Source: Eubacterium sp. AM49-13BH (lineage in GTDB: Bacteria > Bacillota > Clostridia > Lachnospirales > Lachnospiraceae). Taken from it: DNA of 35,232 nucleotides. The stretch covers positions 1 through 35,232 of the forward strand of contig NZ_QSEK01000028.1 of NCBI RefSeq assembly GCF_003464165.1, read 5' to 3'. The notes beneath the pieces were generated by a model, which was given only the letters and a program-made list of their open reading frames with translations, was not told where the DNA came from and did no database searches. Positions 1-7,386 of the stretch are shown here, piece after piece. The stretch's first letter is position 1; each line of letters opens with the position of its first letter. Position numbers and translations under genes: made by a program.

Positions 1-171
1 AGGAAGTCCAAAAAGGAAGCCGAAGTGTTGCAGATTGGACGTTGAAGTGGTGGAAAGGCACGAGGAAGTCCAAAATTGTGCTGGCGGTGCGGCGGATTGG
101 ACGTTGAAGTAGCGGGAAGGTACGAGGAAGTCCAAAAAGGAGGCCGAAGCGCGGAGAATTGGACGTTGAAG
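1..171. repeat. 62-bp tandem repeat array A (about three units)
   Basis: Three near-identical units follow each other with a period of exactly 62 bp. The landmark GGACGTTGAAG recurs at 37-47, 99-109 and 161-171, and GTCCAA recurs at 6-11, 68-73 and 130-135. In each unit TTGGAC (for example 35-40) is followed 27 bp later by its reverse complement GTCCAA (68-73), so a unit could form a 6-bp stem with a 27-nt loop. The plus strand is strongly purine-rich and more GC-rich than neighbouring genes. Since 62 is not a multiple of three, the reading frame changes every unit, which argues against coding. The array starts at the window edge and may continue upstream. Array B at 1848-2010 is the same family. 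Confidence 0.9.
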
Positions 172-200
172 CAAGGCGGCAAAATGAAAGGAGTTAAACT

Positions 201-802
201 ATGGAAATATTATATAAAGTTCATAACAATTTATATGTTAATCTAACTAACAAATGTCCATATGCATGTACTTTTTGTTTAAGACAGACAATGGACAGAA
301 TTGGAGAGTCTGGAAGACTCTGGCTTGAGAGAGAACCTTCATATGATGAGGTTATAGCTGAATTTGATAAGTTCAATATGGATGAGTATGAAGAGGTTGT
401 ATTCTGTGGATTTGGTGAGCCAACAGAAAGATTTGATGTGCTTATCAAGGTAGCTGAATATGTCAAAAAAACATTTGGCAAAAAGACAAGAATTAACACC
501 AATGGAGTTGGCAATCTTGTGAATGGCAGAGACATCGTGCCAGAGATGGAAGGTCTTATCGACACAATATCAATCAGTCTTAACAATCCACATAAAGATG
601 AATACAATGCACTTGTAAGAAGTAAGTTCGGTGAGAAATCATTTGATGAGATGATAGCTTCGCAAAGGAATGTACCAAGTATATCCCTAATGTTGTTCTT
701 ACAACAGTTGACACAACCATATCTCACGAGGAAGAGGCAGAGTGCCAGAAGATATGTGATGAGATAGGTGCAGCTTACAGGATTCGTCCTTGGGAAGATT
801 AA
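201..802 (+). pseudogene. TatD-linked radical SAM protein, frameshifted
   Basis: The product starts with a radical SAM cluster motif, CX3CX2C at residues 19, 23 and 26, followed by a GFGEPT strand near residue 72 that resembles the SAM-binding region. Length and sequence resemble the small radical SAM proteins found next to TatD nucleases; their reaction is unknown. The opening frame runs off into unrelated residues after about residue 153 and stops at 767. If one base is restored near 658-661 (GCTTCGC read as GCTTTCGC), the protein continues with a plausible tail (VVLTTVDTTISHEEEAEC, ending RPWED) to a stop at 800-802, giving about 200 aa. The start ATG at 201 has AAAGGAG at 187-193. No tatD gene is in the window. 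The lesion is either a real mutation or a sequencing error. Confidence 0.8.
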
Positions 803-877
803 TGCAAGGTTTTGTTACATTGTTATTATGGGAAACCTAGATGCCAATATTGTTGTAATTGAAAAAACGCCATGGTG

Positions 878-1726
878 TTAAGAGGAGGCTTGCTGGTTGT
901 TGCACATCAGCAGGTACTCCTCTATCTTTGATTCGGCAATAATTCCTGATAGTGGATTGGAAGATGTCTCAAATGTCATTATTAAATTGATTCCGGGAAT
1001 AATATTCCCGGCTATGTATCTGGATATTTTTCTTGAAGCATTAAGAGAGTATTGAGGGTCATCCATCATACCAAAGTGTTCCCAGTACACAAGCTGTCCA
1101 GATACAGGGTTAAACAGTGTAAAGTCAGGATAGAAGCTTATGTTGTCAAGCTTTAGTTCACATTCATACCTGTATGGAATTCCATACTGGTTAAGTAATA
1201 AATCAATCATAGCTTCGGACTTTGACCTGACGACATTGCCGGATGGACACGGATGCTTAAGCGCCTGGGGGTAAGCTTCGTTGTGAGTATATTCTTCAGA
1301 CAGCCATGAATCAATGACAGGCTGAAACTGTTCATTGTGGAAATCTCTGAATAAATCCCGGTTGCAATATATATGCTTGGAATTCTCCGGATAGTCTGTA
1401 AGCAGTTTCCTAAAATCGTTATCTTTTAATAATGATTCGGATTGGATATTGGTGCTGTTACATTGCTTGTATGTGGAAAGAAGCCTTTTATTATCTTCAA
1501 TTCTTGATAACAAAAATTTCTTCAAGGCAAGCTTGGAAGCAAGCTGTCTGTCTTTCTTGTGTATGTAAGATATATTATTCCCATCGCTTAGAAACCACTT
1601 AATATAACGTCCATTATGTGTGCAATTGAGCTTGCCATCAGGCAGATTCTTTACAATGCTTTCATCATAATGTATGGCAGATGAAAGCTGGCTGATAATC
1701 TCTGAAATGTTGTAATTGATAAACAA
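878..1726 (-). CDS. PD-(D/E)XK nuclease-like protein, uncharacterised
   Basis: This 282-aa protein has no family I can name with certainty. Its C-terminal half looks like a PD-(D/E)XK nuclease fold: a helix with E171 in SKSEAMIDLLL, then YPDF with D201, then VYWEHFG with E216. The usual lysine of the ExK motif is not evident; a histidine and phenylalanine follow the glutamate. The N-terminal half (about 1-150) is basic and helical, and could bind nucleic acid or a partner. The start codon is TTG at 1724-1726, chosen because a perfect AAGGAGG ribosome site lies just upstream on the minus strand and translation is collinear from there. A strong promoter precedes it. It stands alone between two repeat arrays, so there is no operon context to suggest substrate. 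Confidence 0.65.
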   Translation of the reverse strand: MFINYNISEIISQLSSAIHYDESIVKNLPDGKLNCTHNGRYIKWFLSDGNNISYIHKKDRQLASKLALKKFLLSRIEDNKRLLSTYKQCNSTNIQSESLLKDNDFRKLLTDYPENSKHIYCNRDLFRDFHNEQFQPVIDSWLSEEYTHNEAYPQALKHPCPSGNVVRSKSEAMIDLLLNQYGIPYRYECELKLDNISFYPDFTLFNPVSGQLVYWEHFGMMDDPQYSLNASRKISRYIAGNIIPGINLIMTFETSSNPLSGIIAESKIEEYLLMCNNQQASS

Positions 1727-1764
1727 GAAATATCCTCCTTCTAATGCGTTGTGACTATACTAAG

Positions 1765-1793
1765 AATATAAAGTATTCTAGTATTAAAGTCAA
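1765..1793 (-). promoter_or_regulatory. Sigma-A-type promoter of the nuclease-like gene
   Basis: Reading the minus strand, TTGACT (1793-1788) and TATATT (1770-1765) are separated by exactly 17 bp, close to the sigma-70/sigma-A consensus. The start codon of the downstream minus-strand gene lies about 40 bp further on, behind its AAGGAGG site. This is the best-looking promoter in the first 2 kb. Confidence 0.7.
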
Positions 1794-1847
1794 GTAATAA
1801 TTTATAAAATATTCATAAACGACAAATGCATGCGTGGAAGCGGCGGA

Positions 1848-2010
1848 TTGGACGTTGAAGCAGCGGGAAGCACGGAGGAAGTCCAAAAGGAGTGAGAAAG
1901 AGCGGCGGAATGGACGTTGAAGCGGCGGAAACACAGGCCAAAGTCCAAAAGGGATTCGTAAGAACGGCGGAATGGACGTCAAAGCGGCGGAAAGGCAAGC
2001 CAAAGTCCAA
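1848..2010. repeat. 62-bp tandem repeat array B (about three units)
   Basis: This is the same repeat as at 1-171. GGAC landmarks fall at 1850, 1912 and 1974 and GTCCAA at 1881, 1943 and 2005, again with a period of 62 bp. The paired arms GGAC and GTCC keep the same spacing as in array A. Unit 1 has the full TTGGAC arm, while units 2 and 3 have ATGGAC. The stretch 1727-2082 has no gene; besides the promoter of the minus-strand nuclease gene and this array it contains the short start-site duplication at 2056-2090. The array lies directly upstream of the metalloenzyme operon and may be within its untranslated leader. Open frames on the minus strand here are by-products of the repeat. Confidence 0.9.
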
Positions 2011-2063
2011 AAAGAGCAAGTCAGGAAAAGTTAATATAACAAAACCACATAAAGAGAACAATA

Positions 2064-2090
2064 ATGGATAAGGAGAACAATAATGGATAA
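2064..2090 (+). other. Duplicated start site and 8-codon mini-ORF overlapping the CooC-like gene
   Basis: A 19-bp segment, GAGAACAATAATGGATAAG, is present twice in tandem, so that ATGGATAAG occurs at 2064 and 2083. The first copy opens a frame of eight codons (MDKENNNG) whose stop TAA at 2088-2090 overlaps the first codons of the real gene. The second copy has the better ribosome site, AAGGAG at 2070-2075, which itself lies inside the mini-ORF. Translation of the mini-ORF could therefore compete with or couple to initiation at 2083. Whether it is translated is unknown. Confidence 0.55.
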
Positions 2091-2847
2091 GAAAACACAG
2101 ATTATAGCAGTGGCAGGAAAGGGCGGAGTCGGCAAGACTTCTTTAGCAGGAGTTATTGTAAAGCTTCTTGTTGAGGCACACCCGGATAAGAAGATACTTG
2201 CGATTGACGCTGACCCTGCGGTCGGACTTTCTACAGTGCTTAATGTTGAAGTGGAAAAGACTATAGATGATATAAGAAAAGAAGTAATCAAGAATGTTGA
2301 AGACGGAGATACCAAGACTGCTGTGGAGTTACTTGGAGAAGCCAAATACGAGATAATGGATGCAGTTGTTGAACAGGACGGATATGCATTTATCGCAATA
2401 GGAAGACCTGAGACAGCAGGCTGTTACTGCAAGATTAATTCATATCTTAAAGAAGTTATTACAATGCTTTCAGATAAGTTTGATTATGTTGTAATTGATG
2501 GAGAAGCAGGAATAGAGCAGATTAACAGAAGAGTTATGGAGAAGGTAACACATCTGCTGCTTGTTACTGACGCGAGCAAGAAGGGGTGCCAGGTTGTGCA
2601 GACAATCAAGAAAGTTGCAGATGAGCTTGTAATGTATGACAGAATCGGAGTTATCGCTAACAGAATACCGGATATGGAGGTTGCGAAGCTTATGGATATC
2701 GGCGGCCTTGAGCTGCTTTCAGTAATACAGAGCGATTCAAAGCTTGCGCAGGCAGATGTTCTTGGTGAAAATGTATTCAATCTCCCTGATGATGCGATTA
2801 TTGTCGAGGGTGCAAAGAAAGCACTTGTTAATATGGGAATATTGTAA
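2083..2847 (+). CDS. CooC/AcsF-like MinD-family ATPase (metal-centre maturation)
   Basis: This 254-aa cytoplasmic ATPase belongs to the SIMIBI/MinD class. It has a deviant Walker A, GKGGVGKT, at residues 12-19, a switch-type DADP at 42-45, and a DGEAGIEQ strand near 166. The key identifier is GCYC at 113-116, a CXC pair in the place where CooC and AcsF carry the metal-binding cysteines at the dimer interface, within the context GRPETAGCYCKIN. CooC and AcsF use ATP to help load nickel into CO dehydrogenase and acetyl-CoA synthase. No CO dehydrogenase is encoded here; instead the gene heads an operon of HgdB-type reductases and an acetyl-CoA-synthase-like protein, so I infer that it matures or activates one of those. 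Start ATG 2083 is supported by AAGGAG at 2070-2075. Confidence 0.8.
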   Translation: MDKKTQIIAVAGKGGVGKTSLAGVIVKLLVEAHPDKKILAIDADPAVGLSTVLNVEVEKTIDDIRKEVIKNVEDGDTKTAVELLGEAKYEIMDAVVEQDGYAFIAIGRPETAGCYCKINSYLKEVITMLSDKFDYVVIDGEAGIEQINRRVMEKVTHLLLVTDASKKGCQVVQTIKKVADELVMYDRIGVIANRIPDMEVAKLMDIGGLELLSVIQSDSKLAQADVLGENVFNLPDDAIIVEGAKKALVNMGIL

Positions 2848-2859
2848 GAGGAGGTAAAT

Positions 2860-4053
2860 GTGAAGGATTTAGCTAATCTTTATTATTTTGAGAAGCTGTT
2901 GGAGGAAGTTAATAACGATCTTGTAAGGCAGGCGCAGGCTAAAGGTGATATTGCAATCGGTGCAGTCTGTTTCCAGATACCGGAGCCGCTTATTAATCTT
3001 CCGGGCAGCTTTTCGGTAAGACTGCGTGCACCACGTACAGGTTCTATTGAGATGGGTACATATTACATGAGCAGTATGCTATGCGAGGGATGTCGTGCGA
3101 TATTAGAGAGAGCAATTGAGGGCGGATTTAACTTTCTTGACTGTATAATTGCGCCAGATGCATGTGCGCAGATGAACAGGTGCGTAGAGAATATTGAGAG
3201 ACAGCACCTTATAGAGAAGGAAAAATTCTTTGTGGAATATTCAGATGTTCCGATGAAGAATGATGAGACGGCGTTAAGACATTTTGTTAAGCAGATGAGA
3301 CTTCATGTGCTTGAACCGCTTAATAATACATATGGAATAGACATATCAGATGATGCACTTAGAAAGTCAGTAGAATTGCAGAATAAGATAAGCCGGCTTA
3401 TAAGAAGCATCGGTGATTACAGAAAAGAAGATAATCCAAGAATTACCGGGTATGAATTCGCGGTTCTGTGTCTTGCAACATACTGCTGCCCGAAAGAGGC
3501 ACTTATAGAAAAGCTCGAAGAAACACTTGAGGAGCTTAAGACACGTGAACCTGATAAAAAATGTAATTACAGGGCAAGGGTCGTAATGGTTGGTTCAGAG
3601 ATTGATAACCCTGAGCTTATAAAGCTTGCTGAGGAGGCAGGTGCACTGGTTGTGGCTGACAGATTCTGTTTTGGTTCACTTCCGGGAAGAGATGAGATTA
3701 TTCTTAACGATACAGAGGATGTTCTTACACAGATATGCAGACAGTATATGAATTGGGGACAGTGTCCAAGATTCATGAATACAGAAAAGATTATCGAGAG
3801 ACAGGAGTATGTTGATGCGATAGCTAAGGAGTATAAGGCAGACGGTCTTATATATGAGCAGATTAAATTCTGTGATTACTGGGGTTATGAGAGGGCTTCG
3901 GCATTCCATGTCATGAAAGAAAAATACGGTTATCCGGTGCTTTCAATCGACAGACCTTATGCTGTTGGAACTTCAGGACAGTTAAGAACAAGAATACAGG
4001 CATTTGTCGAGAGCCTTGAGATTAAGCGTATCAATGCAGGAAGGAAATTATAA
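2860..4053 (+). CDS. 2-hydroxyacyl-CoA dehydratase-family (HgdB / double-cubane type) reductase subunit 1
   Basis: This 397-aa protein belongs to the HGD-D family, which includes 2-hydroxyacyl-CoA dehydratase subunits, benzoyl-CoA reductase subunits and the double-cubane cluster protein. These bind an iron-sulfur cluster through cysteines and are driven by an ATP-hydrolysing activator. Candidate ligands are C75 and C78 (MLCEGC), C102 and C108 (DACAQMNRC), C270 (ADRFCFGSLPG) and C338 (EQIKFCDYWG); the last two occupy typical family positions. The start is GTG at 2860 behind GAGGAGG; an ATG two bases earlier is followed at once by a stop. It lies 12 bp after the CooC-like gene and 2 bp before its paralogue. 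The substrate cannot be inferred: no CoA-transferase or acyl-CoA dehydrogenase is nearby, which argues against a classical amino-acid fermentation dehydratase. Confidence 0.85.
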   Translation: MKDLANLYYFEKLLEEVNNDLVRQAQAKGDIAIGAVCFQIPEPLINLPGSFSVRLRAPRTGSIEMGTYYMSSMLCEGCRAILERAIEGGFNFLDCIIAPDACAQMNRCVENIERQHLIEKEKFFVEYSDVPMKNDETALRHFVKQMRLHVLEPLNNTYGIDISDDALRKSVELQNKISRLIRSIGDYRKEDNPRITGYEFAVLCLATYCCPKEALIEKLEETLEELKTREPDKKCNYRARVVMVGSEIDNPELIKLAEEAGALVVADRFCFGSLPGRDEIILNDTEDVLTQICRQYMNWGQCPRFMNTEKIIERQEYVDAIAKEYKADGLIYEQIKFCDYWGYERASAFHVMKEKYGYPVLSIDRPYAVGTSGQLRTRIQAFVESLEIKRINAGRKL

Positions 4054-4055
4054 AT

Positions 4056-5594
4056 ATGTCTAAGAATATAGGAAGCGAGCCACTCGGCAGATTCTATACA
4101 GGCAAAAAGCCAAAGAGAAGAAGAGAATGGCGCGGATTGAAAGATACATGGTACAACTATGTAAGGTGGCTTGGATACTGGAAGACTTTAATTACATTTA
4201 TAATAAAACCTAATAACATGAAGGGATTCTTCAGATACCGCTGGATGATTAATTATCTTGCACTGCCTGATTTTATGGACAGGCATACAGAGGGCATGAG
4301 AGGAACTCAGCTTAGAATGGCGCATCAGGCACTGGGACTTATCGTTACTGATATATGTGGGATGCTTGGACAGATATTTAAGGCAGACCCGGCTATTGGC
4401 AATGATAAGAAGCTAAACAGCAAGATTGTCCTTTTTGATGAAAATATGATGAGTACCCTGATGGGAGGTTTTCCTAACCTTACATGGTTATCAGTGGAAG
4501 TCCCTGCCGTGTATACAAGCTCAATGATGTCACAGGATGGAGTGAGCTATTATGTTGATGTTACACACCAGTATGGTGTTCCGTCAGATGTCTGTCCTAT
4601 GCCGGCGGCTGAGCTTGGTGTTGCACTGGCTGATGATTTCCCGCTTATAGGCTGTTGTGCGGTGCAGTGTAATACGACATGTGACGGAAGCCTTATGGGT
4701 AACGGGATTGAAGCAAGGTCATTTAAGATTCCTACATTTCAGCTTGCTGTGCCAATAAGACACAGGCAGGAAAGCGTACAGGAGTATGCGGCAGAAGAGG
4801 TTGTCAATGCAATCCATTTCATAGAGGAACAGACTGGAGAGAAGTTCGACTGGGATGCATTCTTTAAGAGTATGAAGCGGTTTAATGCAGAGACAGAGGA
4901 ATTCTTAGAGTGGATGGAGATTTCCAAGACAGATTATCCGCAGGTTATGGGCGTAACGCTTGCACTCTACAGATATGGTGTATATCAGGCTGCCGGTGGA
5001 AGAAATCAGGCGTTCCTTGATATGGATAAAAAGCTTACTAAGATGGCACTTGATGCATATAAGAATAAAGAGATGGCGGCGAAGGAGTACCGCCACAGAG
5101 CCATGACATGGGGTGTTCAGGCTGCATATTATACTGCACTCCCAATCTGGCTTCTTAACTGCTGGGGTGTTGTAACTATTGCAGATATGTTAAGTATGGT
5201 GTCTACAGAGATGGTCAACACAGAGGATAAGCACCAGGCAATGTTAGACCTTGCATATCTGTATGAGAACATGATTATGAGAAACCGCTCTAACGGCGGT
5301 TATGAGACAGGCGTAGAGGCACTCTGGCGTTTCTGCGAAATGTTTAATATTGATATAGTAATCATGTATGTTCATATGGGCTGCAAATCAATGTCAGGAT
5401 ATCATGGTCTATTTGAGGAAGAAGCGAGAAAACATGGAATTCATTTAATATGGGTAACGCACAATCTTATGTGTCCTGAGGATGGAACAAGAAGAGACAT
5501 GAGAACGGAGATTAACAGATACATGAGAACTGTTTTCAGGGAAGAGCCGCTTGACCCGTCACTTGAGGATTTTGACGATTCTAAGAGCTGGTAA
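4056..5594 (+). CDS. 2-hydroxyacyl-CoA dehydratase-family reductase subunit 2, long form
   Basis: This 512-aa protein is a second, divergent member of the HGD-D family. It is longer than usual (typical members are about 380-430 aa) because of a basic N-terminal extension of about 90 residues. A dense cysteine group, C200, C201, C205 and C209 in the segment GCCAVQCNTTCDG, with C101 and C180 nearby, is a plausible iron-sulfur site; further cysteines near HMGCKSMSGYHG and NLMCPEDG match the C-terminal family region. Together with the preceding gene it probably forms a heterodimer comparable to HgdA/HgdB or BcrB/BcrC. The stop of the previous gene and this ATG are 2 bp apart, so the two are co-translated. 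It ends 41 bp before the activator gene. Confidence 0.8.
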   Translation: MSKNIGSEPLGRFYTGKKPKRRREWRGLKDTWYNYVRWLGYWKTLITFIIKPNNMKGFFRYRWMINYLALPDFMDRHTEGMRGTQLRMAHQALGLIVTDICGMLGQIFKADPAIGNDKKLNSKIVLFDENMMSTLMGGFPNLTWLSVEVPAVYTSSMMSQDGVSYYVDVTHQYGVPSDVCPMPAAELGVALADDFPLIGCCAVQCNTTCDGSLMGNGIEARSFKIPTFQLAVPIRHRQESVQEYAAEEVVNAIHFIEEQTGEKFDWDAFFKSMKRFNAETEEFLEWMEISKTDYPQVMGVTLALYRYGVYQAAGGRNQAFLDMDKKLTKMALDAYKNKEMAAKEYRHRAMTWGVQAAYYTALPIWLLNCWGVVTIADMLSMVSTEMVNTEDKHQAMLDLAYLYENMIMRNRSNGGYETGVEALWRFCEMFNIDIVIMYVHMGCKSMSGYHGLFEEEARKHGIHLIWVTHNLMCPEDGTRRDMRTEINRYMRTVFREEPLDPSLEDFDDSKSW

Positions 5595-5635
5595 GAAGTG
5601 TGTATGCTGCATACGTGGCAGGAAAGGATAGCAGA

Positions 5636-6430
5636 ATGAAATATTTCGGTGGTTGTGACGCAGGAAGTACATATACCAAATGCGTAATTATAGATGAGAA
5701 TGGAAAAATCGCATCTGCGGTTACTAAGAGAAGCAGGATTAATCCTGTGCTTAGTGCAAAGGATGCGCTTGACGAGGCTGTAAGCCAGGTTGACGGTTTA
5801 AACAGCGCAGAGGGGCTTACATATCTGATTGGTACGGGTTACGGAAGAAATAAAGTACCGTTTGCAGATGAGAATATATCAGAGATAAGCTGTCATGCTA
5901 TGGGAGTTCATGTGACTGACCCATCGGTTAAGGCGATTATTGATATCGGCGGTCAGGATGTTAAGGGAATTGCGATTGACACTGATGGAACTGTGCTTAA
6001 TTTTGCGATGAATGACAAATGTGCAGCAGGAACGGGAAGATTTTTTGAATCAATGGCAAGAGCATTTGAGATGTCTTTAGATGAATTTTCTAATCTGTCT
6101 CTTACAGCGAAGAACGTGATTCCAATAACAGCACAGTGCGCGGTATTTGCAGAGAGTGAGGTTATTTCGTTAGTAGGTGAGGGTAAGCCTATGGAGGAGA
6201 TAGCGGCAGGAATACAGTTATCGGTTGCTAAGAGATGCTTTGTCATGGCTAAGAAAGCAGGTGCGGCTGACAGCGTTACACTTACAGGTGGATGTGCCAA
6301 GAATGAAGGCTTGAAGAAAGCAATAGAAAAGGTGCTTAAGATTAATGTAGTTGACCTTCCGACAGACCCACAGCTTATGGGAGCATTAGGTGCTGCAGAA
6401 TATGCAAGACAGAAGGGAAGTAACGTATGA
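5636..6430 (+). CDS. HgdC/BcrAD-type ATP-dependent activator (ASKHA ATPase)
   Basis: This 264-aa protein is the reductase activator that normally injects a low-potential electron into HgdB-type enzymes using ATP. It shows the ASKHA nucleotide-binding signature: CDAGSTYTK at 7-15, IDIGGQDVK near 102, and TGGCAKNEG near 240. The two cysteines that bridge a [4Fe-4S] cluster across the homodimer are present, C129 in NDKCAAGTGRFFE and C168 in TAQCAVFAESE. I start it at ATG 5636, behind GGAAAGG at 5621-5627; a GTG at 5600 would add 12 non-conserved residues. Its presence directly after two HGD-D subunits indicates a self-sufficient ATP-driven reductase. Its last bases overlap the next start in ATGA. 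Confidence 0.88.
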   Translation: MKYFGGCDAGSTYTKCVIIDENGKIASAVTKRSRINPVLSAKDALDEAVSQVDGLNSAEGLTYLIGTGYGRNKVPFADENISEISCHAMGVHVTDPSVKAIIDIGGQDVKGIAIDTDGTVLNFAMNDKCAAGTGRFFESMARAFEMSLDEFSNLSLTAKNVIPITAQCAVFAESEVISLVGEGKPMEEIAAGIQLSVAKRCFVMAKKAGAADSVTLTGGCAKNEGLKKAIEKVLKINVVDLPTDPQLMGALGAAEYARQKGSNV

Positions 6431-6624
6431 TAGTATTAAAAGTGCTGGCTATTATTGCAATCGTGCTCGTTGCATTGTTTCTTCTGACTCTTGTTATATA
6501 TTTCTTTAATCTGGATATGAAATTTGCAGCAGCATTAATCAAGCCGCTTACTGCGTATTATAACTGGTCAAAGAACAGGCGTGAGACAAAGAAAAAGAAA
6601 GAACAGGATACACATAAAGAATAA
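6427..6624 (+). CDS. One-helix membrane protein in the reductase operon
   Basis: This 65-aa protein has one clear membrane segment (residues about 2-28, rich in Val, Leu and Ile) and a basic, lysine-rich tail of about 20 residues that would sit on the cytoplasmic side. It overlaps the activator gene by four bases (ATGA), so it is translationally coupled and very probably real. No family is recognised. A membrane tether or small partner for the cytoplasmic reductase is possible but is only a guess from position. Confidence 0.7.
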   Translation: MIVLKVLAIIAIVLVALFLLTLVIYFFNLDMKFAAALIKPLTAYYNWSKNRRETKKKKEQDTHKE

Positions 6625-6645
6625 CAGGAAGGGCAGAAACAGCCG

Positions 6646-7359
6646 ATGGATATATATGATGGTGAGATAAGAAAGCTTATATCAATGCTTGAAAGCCATG
6701 GAGTAAAGAGACTTCCATCACAGAAAGAATGGGAGATGACTGAGAAGGAAAATCTTATCCTTAAAAGCGAGACGGCTTATGAGCTTGGCGGTGGAAGCAG
6801 TCAGGCAGTAAGTGCCATTGCATTTACACAGGATGAGAAACTTGTGCCGGAGGATGCAGTGTATCTCGTTGGAGATGACCTGCGTGACATTAAGAATGAT
6901 ATCTCATATGCAAGAATTACTGTAATCAGGCTGGACAGTGAATATATTAAGAATCATGATGACAATGCGCTGTATGCTTCAATTAGAGCGACTGATTATG
7001 TAAGATACCATGCATTTCCTAAAGGATATATGATGAGAATATCAGCTGTCAGGGAAAGAGAACCAGTGAGAGTGAGTAAAGAAGCGGTTTCACATGGGAT
7101 TAACTTTGCAGCAGTAGGGCTGGGACTTATCAATGCCTACAGGAAGCGCCCAGAGGTTGAGGCTGTAAGCATATATTTTGTTACTGGGCAGGATATTGAT
7201 TACACATTTTTAAAAAGTGAAGCACACAGATGTGAACAGATAACAGATTCGCTGAATCACATATTTAACGGTCTTACAATGGATTGTTCAACTTGCTCAA
7301 GCAGGGAATTGTGCGATGAAATAGATGGACTCAGGGAGCTGCATAAGAAGCAGTTGTAG
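6646..7359 (+). CDS. Acetyl-CoA synthase (CdhC/AcsB)-like domain protein, lacking a full A-cluster domain
   Basis: Over about residues 42-182 this 237-aa protein recalls the middle domain of the acetyl-CoA synthase beta subunit: YELGG at 45-49, VGDDL at 75-79 (VGPDL in CdhC), a middle segment of hydrophobic strands, RYHAFPKGYMMRIS near 120-132, a SKEAVSHGINFAAVG helix, and EVEAVSIYFVTGQD. The true enzyme continues into a nickel-iron A-cluster domain of some 250 residues with CX2CX8C. Here the protein stops soon after C214, C217 and C223 (CX2CX5C), so the A cluster cannot be complete. It is the last gene of an operon that begins with a CooC/AcsF-like ATPase, which supports a metal-related role. 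It might scaffold or carry a small metal site. The homology is from memory and needs a profile search. Confidence 0.6.
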   Translation: MDIYDGEIRKLISMLESHGVKRLPSQKEWEMTEKENLILKSETAYELGGGSSQAVSAIAFTQDEKLVPEDAVYLVGDDLRDIKNDISYARITVIRLDSEYIKNHDDNALYASIRATDYVRYHAFPKGYMMRISAVREREPVRVSKEAVSHGINFAAVGLGLINAYRKRPEVEAVSIYFVTGQDIDYTFLKSEAHRCEQITDSLNHIFNGLTMDCSTCSSRELCDEIDGLRELHKKQL

Positions 7360-7386
7360 CTGGCTCTGTCGAAATATGACAAAAAG

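Noticed and set aside
1..171. CRISPR array
   Set aside because: The unit is a continuous 62-bp tandem repeat, without short identical repeats separated by unrelated spacers, and no cas genes are present.
1755..2061. Two minus-strand open frames of 82 codons over the second repeat array
   Set aside because: They arise because the purine-rich repeat contains few stop codons. The 62-bp period shifts the frame each unit, there is no ribosome site, and the peptides are low-complexity.
5600..5635. GTG start for the reductase activator
   Set aside because: The extra 12 residues precede the conserved start of the ASKHA fold, and the ATG at 5636 has a good ribosome site.
2083..7359. Classical 2-hydroxyglutaryl-CoA or lactoyl-CoA dehydratase operon
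   Set aside because: There is no CoA-transferase, acyl-CoA dehydrogenase or electron-transfer flavoprotein, and the CooC-like and CdhC-like genes are unexplained by such a pathway.
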